DNA from: Streptomyces violaceoruber
GTDB lineage: Bacteria; Actinomycetota; Actinomycetes; Streptomycetales; Streptomycetaceae
Direction: 5' to 3'
Assembly (NCBI GenBank): GCA_000720805.1
Contig: JODI01000010.1
Coordinates: 62,001-126,000, forward strand
DNA length: 64,000 nucleotides
Positions 58,809 through 64,000 of the stretch are shown piece after piece. Made by a program: the position numbers and the translations under genes. The notes beneath the pieces are model-generated. The model saw nothing but the letters and a program-made list of their open reading frames with translations, did not search any database and was not told the DNA's origin. The first letter of the stretch is position 1. Each line of letters starts with the position of its first letter.

Positions 58809-60082
58809 TTGGCGACCGGCTCGAGGATCTCCCGGCCGCCCAGGTACGGACGCAGCACCTCCGGCACCCGCACGGAGCCGTCTGCCTGCTGGTGGTTCTC
58901 CAGGATCGCCACGATCGTGCGCGGTACGGCGCACAGCGTGCCGTTGAGCGTCGCCAGCGGCTTGACCTGCTTGCCGTCCCGCATCCGGATCGACAGCCGA
59001 CGGGACTGGAACTCGGTGCAGTCCGAGGTCGAGGTCAGCTCGCGGTACTTGCCCTGGGTCGGGATCCACGCCTCGCAGTCGAACTTGCGGGCGGCCGAGG
59101 AGCCGAGGTCGGCGGAGGCGACGTCGATGACCCGGAACGGCAGTTCCAGCGACGTCAGCCACTGCTTCTCCCACTCCAGCAGGCGCTGGTGCTCGGCCTG
59201 CGAGTCCGCCGGGTCGACGTACGAGAACATCTCGACCTTGTCGAACTGGTGGACGCGGAAGATTCCCCGCGTGTCCTTGCCGTGCGAGCCGGCCTCGCGG
59301 CGGAAGCAGGGCGAGAAGCCCGCGTAGCGCAGGGGGAGCCGGTCGGCGTCGATGATCTCGTCCATGTGGTACGCGGCGAGGGGGACCTCGGAGGTGCCGA
59401 CGAGGTAGAGGTCGTCCTTGTCCAGGTGGTAGACGTCCTGGGCCGCCTGGCCGAGGAAGCCGGTGCCGGCCATCGACTGCGGGCGGACCAGCGCGGGCGT
59501 CAGCATCGGCGTGAAGCCGGCCGCCGTGGCCTGCGCGATCGCCGCGTTCACGAGCGCGAGTTCGAGGAGCGCGCCGACACCCGTCAGAAAGTAGAAGCGC
59601 GATCCGGACACCTTGGCGCCGCGCTCGACGTCGATCGCGCCGAGGACCGTGCCGAGCTCCAGGTGGTCCTTGGGGTCGAAGCCCTCGGCGCCGAAATCGC
59701 GGATCGTGCCGTGGGTCTCCAGCGTGACGAAGTCCTCCTCGCCGCCCACGGGCACCTCGGGGTGCACGAGGTTGCTCAGCCGGAGGAGGAGCTCCTGGGT
59801 CTCGGTGTCGGCCGTGTCGCGCTCGGCGTCGGCGGCCTTGACGTCGGCGGCGAGCTGGCTCGCCTTCTTCAGCAGCTCAGCCTTCTCGTCGCCGGAGGCC
59901 TTGGGGATGAGCTTGCCGAGCGCCTTCTGCTCGGCACGCAGCTCGTCGAAGCGGACGCCGGACGACCTGCGCCGCTCGTCGGCGGACAGGAGGGAGTCGA
60001 CGAGCGCGACGTCCTCTCCACGGGCGCGCTGGGACGCGCGCACACGGTCGGGGTCCTCACGGAGCAGGCGAAGGTCAATCAC
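58805..60082 (-). CDS. serS: Seryl-tRNA synthetase
   Basis: A 425-aa class II synthetase that charges tRNA-Ser. The N-terminal coiled-coil arm (about 25-105) contacts the variable arm of tRNA-Ser. Motif 2 [19 protein letters not shown] and motif 3 [20 protein letters not shown] are intact. GTG 60082 (IDLRLLRED follows) gives the usual length. Cytoplasmic, essential. A tRNA-Ser-like gene of unusual shape lies on the other strand about 0.85 kb downstream. Confidence 0.98.
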   Translation of the reverse strand: MIDLRLLREDPDRVRASQRARGEDVALVDSLLSADERRRSSGVRFDELRAEQKALGKLIPKASGDEKAELLKKASQLAADVKAADAERDTADTETQELLLRLSNLVHPEVPVGGEEDFVTLETHGTIRDFGAEGFDPKDHLELGTVLGAIDVERGAKVSGSRFYFLTGVGALLELALVNAAIAQATAAGFTPMLTPALVRPQSMAGTGFLGQAAQDVYHLDKDDLYLVGTSEVPLAAYHMDEIIDADRLPLRYAGFSPCFRREAGSHGKDTRGIFRVHQFDKVEMFSYVDPADSQAEHQRLLEWEKQWLTSLELPFRVIDVASADLGSSAARKFDCEAWIPTQGKYRELTSTSDCTEFQSRRLSIRMRDGKQVKPLATLNGTLCAVPRTIVAILENHQQADGSVRVPEVLRPYLGGREILEPVAK

Positions 60083-60287
60083 GCCGCCAAGGCTACCGGT
60101 GCGGGGTGACGCCTCACGACTCACTATTCCGGGCTGCACCAAATCACGCATTACGTTCCGCTATGCGCCAATTGCCCGCTGTGTTCTTCAGTGTCAATAA
60201 AAGGTGTCTCACTACCTGGGACGGAGTAGACGTTCGGCTGCTGGTTGACTCGATTCCCTTGCGCGGAACGGGACTTGGAGGCCGGCT

Positions 60288-60599
60288 CTGTCCACAGAAA
60301 TCCACAGCCGCGAAAAGTTATCCACAGGGTGTGCGAAAGATCTGTGGACGCCGGAAGTGATCATTCCGGCACGGGTCTCCGGGGTGGAGGATTCCCGAGG
60401 CAAACCACCTTCACGCCCACTTTCGGGTGGAAATGAGTCACCTCGAAGGGTGGACCGAAGGAAACGGGTGGACGAAGAGTGACCTACGGGACTGTGGACG
60501 AACTTGAGGGCTGTAGGGCGATTTGTCGACTGGGTGGTACTTCGTTGTCGACTTGTCCCCAGGTCGAGAAGCTCGCCTGTGGATAACTCCTGTGGATAA
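60288..60599. other. DnaA-box-rich intergenic region between serS and pheA
   Basis: Three perfect TTATCCACA boxes (60318-60326 plus; 60578-60586 and 60591-60599 minus) and several near-boxes: CTGTCCACA 60288, AAATCCACA 60298, GCGTCCACA 60343 (minus), TCGTCCACA 60493 (minus), TTGTCCCCA 60553. The two 3' boxes are 4 bp apart. They lie in the 551-bp gap 60083-60633, which is locally AT-richer near its ends and holds no gene. Confidence 0.8.
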
Positions 60600-60633
60600 C
60601 TAAAATATGCAGGTAGGGACGGTCGGTAACCTG

Positions 60634-61566
60634 CTAGAAACGTCCGTCCTGGCACCGCGCCACCCAGTCCGCCGCCGAGGTGAACTCCTCGTCCGAGGTC
60701 CCCTTCATCAGCGGACGCACGCCCTCCTGTCCCACATCCGCACGCGGGTACGAACCGAGGAACCGCGCCTGGAGGCAGATCCGCTTGAGCCCCATCAGGG
60801 CCTCGGCGACCCGGCGGTCGGAGATATGGCCCTCGGCGTCGATGCAGAAGCAGTAGTTGCCGATGCCGGCGCCGGTGGGCCGGGACTGCAGCAGCATCAG
60901 GTTGATGCCGCGCGTCGCGAACTCGCCCAGCAGGTCCCGCAGACCGCCGGGGTGGTCGTCGCGCTGCCACAGCACGACGGACGTCTTGTCGGCCCCGGTC
61001 GGCGCGGCGGGCCGGGCGGGCCGGCCGACCAGCACGAACCGCGTCTGGGCGTTCTCGGCGTCGTGGATCCCGGTCTCCAGGGCCGTGAGGCCGTACCGGG
61101 CGGCGGCGAACTCGCCCGCGAAGGCGGCGTCGTACTGGCCCTCCTGCACCAGCCGGGCGGCGTCCGCATTGGAGGCGGCGGACTCCCAGTGGGCGTCCGG
61201 GAGGTTCCGCTTGAGCCAGTTGCGCACCTGCGGCTGGGCGGCCGGATGGGCGGAGACCGTCTTGATGTCCGACAGCGTCGTGCCCGGCCGGACCAGGAGC
61301 GCGAAGGTGATCGACAGCAGGACCTCGCGGTAGATCATCAGCGGCGCGCCCGCGACCAGCTCGTCGAGGGTGGTGGTGATCCCGCCCTCGACGGAGTTCT
61401 CGATCGGCACGAACGCGGCCTCGGCCTCGCCGCCGCGGACCGCGTCGAGCGCCGACTGTACGGACACGTAAGGAATCAGCTCCCGCGTCGCCGCCTCCGG
61501 AAGCGTACGCAGGGCGACTTCGGTGAAGGTGCCCTCGGGACCGAGATACGCATAGCTCGCTGGCAT
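60634..61566 (-). CDS. pheA: Prephenate dehydratase
   Basis: A 310-aa enzyme that turns prephenate into phenylpyruvate for phenylalanine synthesis. Catalytic domain about 1-180 (YLGPEGTFTEVAL, PIENSVEGGI), ACT regulatory domain about 195-280 (HPGGLRDLLGEFATRGINLMLLQSRPTG, where the usual ESRP is QSRP), so feedback by Phe is expected. The aromatic aminotransferase candidate at 39924 would act after it. Confidence 0.96.
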   Translation of the reverse strand: MPASYAYLGPEGTFTEVALRTLPEAATRELIPYVSVQSALDAVRGGEAEAAFVPIENSVEGGITTTLDELVAGAPLMIYREVLLSITFALLVRPGTTLSDIKTVSAHPAAQPQVRNWLKRNLPDAHWESAASNADAARLVQEGQYDAAFAGEFAAARYGLTALETGIHDAENAQTRFVLVGRPARPAAPTGADKTSVVLWQRDDHPGGLRDLLGEFATRGINLMLLQSRPTGAGIGNYCFCIDAEGHISDRRVAEALMGLKRICLQARFLGSYPRADVGQEGVRPLMKGTSDEEFTSAADWVARCQDGRF

Positions 61567-61639
61567 GACTTCACCTTAATGGCCGTCGAGAAACGCAGCG
61601 CACGCATCGCGCAACAGCCCCCCTCGGGGGGATGGACCC

Positions 61640-61750
61640 CAGGGCGATGGCACCCTAGTGCGCTGGACCACGCACAGGGCGATGGACAACCCCCAGGGCG
61701 ATGGACAACCCCCAGGGCGCTGGATCACTCCAAGGGCGTTGGACTCACCC
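61640..61750. repeat. 19-bp tandem repeat between pheA and the DyP gene
   Basis: Six adjoining units of consensus CAGGGCGATGGACAACCCC. Units 3 and 4 (61675-61693, 61694-61712) are identical; units 1, 5 and 6 vary by several substitutions; unit 2 is shortened to 16 bp. A further half unit lies at 61631-61639. The last unit runs into the stop codon of the DyP gene. Confidence 0.85.
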
Positions 61751-63127
61751 CTCCAGCAGCCGCTGCCCCACGTACTCCCCCTCCGCCGCCCCGCCCGGCA
61801 CCGCGAAAAGGCCGCTGGCCTCGTGGCGGATGTACTGGGACAGGGCGTCGCCGCGGTCGAGCTTGCGCTGGACCGGGACGAAGCCGCGCAGCGGGTCGGT
61901 CTGCCAGCAGACGAAGAGGAGACCGGCGTCGGGAACCCCGTCCTGGTCGAAGCCGTCGTGGTACGAGAACGGGCGGCGGAGCATCGCCGCGCCCCCGTTC
62001 TGGTCGGGGCGGGTGATGCGGGCGTGCGCGTTGATCGGGACGACCAGGTTGCCCTTGGCATCGGTCTTCTCCAGGTCCATCTCGGTCGTCTCGGTGCCCC
62101 CGGAAAGAGCCGCCCCGTCGGACTTGCGGCGCCCGATGACGTTCTCCTGGGCCGCGACCGAGAGCTTCTCCCAGTCGTCGAGGAGCATGCGGATGCGGCG
62201 TACGACGGCGTAGGAGCCGTTCGCCATCCACGCGGGCGTGCCGGACTCGGGTACGAAGACGCGCTGGTCGAAGTCGGATTCGCGCGGCTTCGGATTGCGG
62301 GTGCCGTCCAGCTGCCCCATCAGATTGCGGGCCGTCATGGGGTGGGACGTCGCGCCGGGTGAGCGGTTGAAGCCGTTCATCTGCCAGCGGAGCCGCGCAG
62401 CGTCGCCCGCGTCCTTCTGGAGGGCGCGCAGGGCGTGGAAGGCGACCAGTGCGTCGTTGGCGCCGATCTGCACCCACAGGTCGCCGTCGCTGCGCTTCTT
62501 GTCGAGGTGGTCGGAGGAGAAGTCGGGCAGCGGGTCCAGCGCGACCGGTCGCTGTTTCTCCAGGCCCGTGCGGCCGAAGAAGCTGTGCCCGAAGCCGAAG
62601 GTGACCGTCAGCGAGGACGGGCCGGCATCCCGGGCCACGTCCGTGTCGTCGTGGGGCGCCGCCTCGCCCGCCATCAACCGCCGGGCTGTCTGCGACCAGC
62701 GGCGCAGCAGCGCGGCGGCCTCCTTGCGGCCCGCCCCCGCGGCCAGGTCGAAGGCGACGAGGTGGCCGCGGGCCTGGAGTCCCTCGGTGATACCGGGCTG
62801 ATGTTTCCCGTGAAACATCACCTGGTCCGCGCCCACGGAGGTCAGCGGTGTGGCCCGGGACGGCTGGGCGGTGTAGCCGACGACCCCGCCGGCCGCGCCC
62901 AGGACGAGCCCGGTGGCCCCGGCGGTCCCGAGCAGCTTCCGTCGGGTGAGGCCCTCCACGGAGCGGGCGGTTTCGAAGGCACCCTCCTTGACTTCGGAGG
63001 CACCCTCCCCGACCTCCTCGACTTCGGAGGCACCCACCTCGACTTCGGTCGTGCCCTCCTTGAGTTCGGAGGAGCTCTCCTCGTCGAGCGCGGGAGGGCG
63101 GGCCTCCGGAATGGACTGGTCAGGCAT
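61745..63127 (-). CDS. dtpA: Tat-exported DyP-type haem peroxidase (DtpA/EfeB type)
   Basis: A 460-aa dye-decolourising peroxidase. Residues 19-60 are an acidic extension with repeated SEV-EG-like units; the Tat signal follows (LTRRKLLGTAGATGLVLGAA, Arg62-Arg63). The DyP motif GQLDGTRNP (catalytic Asp) is intact. Streptomyces DtpA is linked to copper homeostasis and morphological development, in keeping with the copper gene 9 bp upstream. The extension is unusual for the family. A parS-like sequence lies in the coding region. Confidence 0.9.
   Translation of the reverse strand: MPDQSIPEARPPALDEESSSELKEGTTEVEVGASEVEEVGEGASEVKEGAFETARSVEGLTRRKLLGTAGATGLVLGAAGGVVGYTAQPSRATPLTSVGADQVMFHGKHQPGITEGLQARGHLVAFDLAAGAGRKEAAALLRRWSQTARRLMAGEAAPHDDTDVARDAGPSSLTVTFGFGHSFFGRTGLEKQRPVALDPLPDFSSDHLDKKRSDGDLWVQIGANDALVAFHALRALQKDAGDAARLRWQMNGFNRSPGATSHPMTARNLMGQLDGTRNPKPRESDFDQRVFVPESGTPAWMANGSYAVVRRIRMLLDDWEKLSVAAQENVIGRRKSDGAALSGGTETTEMDLEKTDAKGNLVVPINAHARITRPDQNGGAAMLRRPFSYHDGFDQDGVPDAGLLFVCWQTDPLRGFVPVQRKLDRGDALSQYIRHEASGLFAVPGGAAEGEYVGQRLLEG
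62803..62816. other. parS-like site, one mismatch, within the dtpA coding sequence
   Basis: GTTTCCCGTGAAAC differs from the parS core at one central position, which probably weakens ParB binding. It encodes the MFHGKH segment of the peroxidase on the minus strand. Confidence 0.45.
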
Positions 63128-63136
63128 GGTGATGGC

Positions 63137-64000
63137 TCAGCCGATCTGCGCGTTCTTGGAGACGGTCGTCTGGTCGATGTCGGAGGTCCGCACGGTCACC
63201 GCGATCTTCCACTCGCCGGCCATGGGGATCTGCACTCCGTTCGCCGACCAGTGACCCGTGGTGACGTGGTCGGGCACGACGGGCAGCGGGCCGATCTTCT
63301 TGGCCTCCAGGGTGAAGGCGACCTTCACCTCGGGGACGTCGAAGGCACGCCCGTTGGGCCGCTGGACATAGACGTGCATCTCGTTGCCGCCCACGCGCGC
63401 GGGATCGAGGTCGACCGTCACGACGCCCTTGCCGTCCTCGCCGCCCGTGTCGAACGACATGTCCAAGGTCAGCGCACCGGCCGAGGAGGACGACGAGGAC
63501 GAGGAGGACGAGGAGGAGGCCGAGGCCGCCTTGGCGTCCTCCTCCGTGCGTCCCGGCTCGGTCTGCGTCAGCACGGTGGTGACGGCGAGCAGCACGACGG
63601 CGACCCCCGCCTCGGCGAGGACCGAGCGACGCAGTCCGAACCGGTTCGGGTCGGTGTCCCGCGTCCGCTTCTGACGCGCCGCGTCCATCGCGGCCCGCTG
63701 CCGGGCGAGCTGAGCGGCCCGCTGGGGACCACCGCTCCCCTTGGGGGCGCCGCTCCCCTTGGAACCCGCGCCGCCCTTCGAAGCACCCGCGTCGGCCGTC
63801 ACCCGTGCCTTCTTCGACGTGGCCCGCTGGACCACCGTGTCCGCCAGCCGTGCCGTCCACCGCCGCGAGATGTAGGCGGTGCCGACCAGCAGCGCCACGA
63901 GCCCGATCTTGACCAGCAGCAGTTGGCCGTACCGGGTTTCGGTGAAGGCCGACCAGGACCCGAGCTGACGCCAGGACTGGTAGACGCCGGTGACGACCAG
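63137..64000 (-). CDS. CopD/YtkA-type copper resistance membrane protein, 5' end outside the window
   Basis: At least 287 aa, continuing past 64000. The visible N-terminal part is a CopD membrane domain (TGVYQSWRQLGSWSAFTETRYGQ and VKIGLVALLVGTAYISRRW), then a basic linker (about 60 residues), another helix (SVLAEAGVAVVLLAVTTVLTQ), a poly-Ser run of about 13 residues and a beta-sandwich YtkA-like domain to the end. It likely moves or holds copper at the membrane. 9 bp before the dtpA start, so co-transcribed. Confidence 0.88.
   Translation of the reverse strand: MVVTGVYQSWRQLGSWSAFTETRYGQLLLVKIGLVALLVGTAYISRRWTARLADTVVQRATSKKARVTADAGASKGGAGSKGSGAPKGSGGPQRAAQLARQRAAMDAARQKRTRDTDPNRFGLRRSVLAEAGVAVVLLAVTTVLTQTEPGRTEEDAKAASASSSSSSSSSSSSAGALTLDMSFDTGGEDGKGVVTVDLDPARVGGNEMHVYVQRPNGRAFDVPEVKVAFTLEAKKIGPLPVVPDHVTTGHWSANGVQIPMAGEWKIAVTVRTSDIDQTTVSKNAQIG

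Overview
The window is a contiguous piece of a Streptomyces chromosome, from the conserved core beside the replication origin. Evidence: very high GC, GTG/TTG starts, the actinomycete order rpsF-ssb-rpsR-rplI ... dnaB, the sporulation pair ssgR-ssgA, a fused CydCD, and nine exact or one-mismatch copies of the ParB site GTTTCACGTGAAAC. Fifty-seven protein genes, one pseudogene and one tRNA-like gene are called. No insertion sequence, prophage, biosynthetic cluster or CRISPR array was found.

Layout. 0.1-11.2 kb: myo-inositol-1-phosphate synthase with a PadR regulator, a class A penicillin-binding protein, a small accessory patch (putative lipoprotein, secreted I36-type inhibitor), a GT87 membrane glycosyltransferase, and femX with an alanine-racemase-like gene (lipid II branch chemistry). 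11.5-16.6 kb: rpsF-ssb-rpsR-rplI, a MATE exporter and dnaB, with a DnaA-box cluster before dnaB. 17-24.7 kb: serine hydrolase, two acetyltransferase genes, MFS exporter, HAD phosphatase, flavohaemoprotein with a long disordered N-terminus, Nudix hydrolase. 24.8-32.6 kb: LysR regulator with a TTA codon, the operon holin-like/ptpA/cystathionine gamma-lyase, cupin, a small membrane protein, ssgR-ssgA, YibE/F protein.

32.7-41 kb: TPP riboswitch and thiC, a TTA-containing lipoprotein gene lying between thiC and a second degenerate copy of the thiC 3' end, a membrane protein, PPP-family phosphatase, LacI regulator and a HisC-like aminotransferase. 41.1-48.6 kb: Rex operator, cydA-cydB-cydCD (cytochrome bd oxidase and its assembly exporter) and an M23 peptidase. 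48.6-53.4 kb: five minus-strand genes (HAD, LLM oxidoreductase, unknown, KptA/Tpt1, hydrolase-SDR fusion). 53.7-57.2 kb: two ABC-2 exporter pairs in one operon. 57.3-61.6 kb: a small protein, an aberrant serine-type tRNA-like gene, HAD-serS, a DnaA-box-rich gap and pheA. 61.6-64 kb: a 19-bp tandem repeat, a Tat-exported DyP peroxidase, and a CopD-type copper gene running off the window.

Chromosome-maintenance signals are layered on this housekeeping DNA: nine parS or near-parS sites (one in the variable arm of the TPP riboswitch, one over the cydCD start, one at the heart of a 30-bp palindrome) and three DnaA-box clusters. The least explained items are the serine-type tRNA-like gene with about 10 extra nucleotides in its anticodon arm, the thiC 3'-end duplication around a TTA-containing lipoprotein gene, and the racemase-fold partner of FemX that seems to lack the usual catalytic tyrosine.
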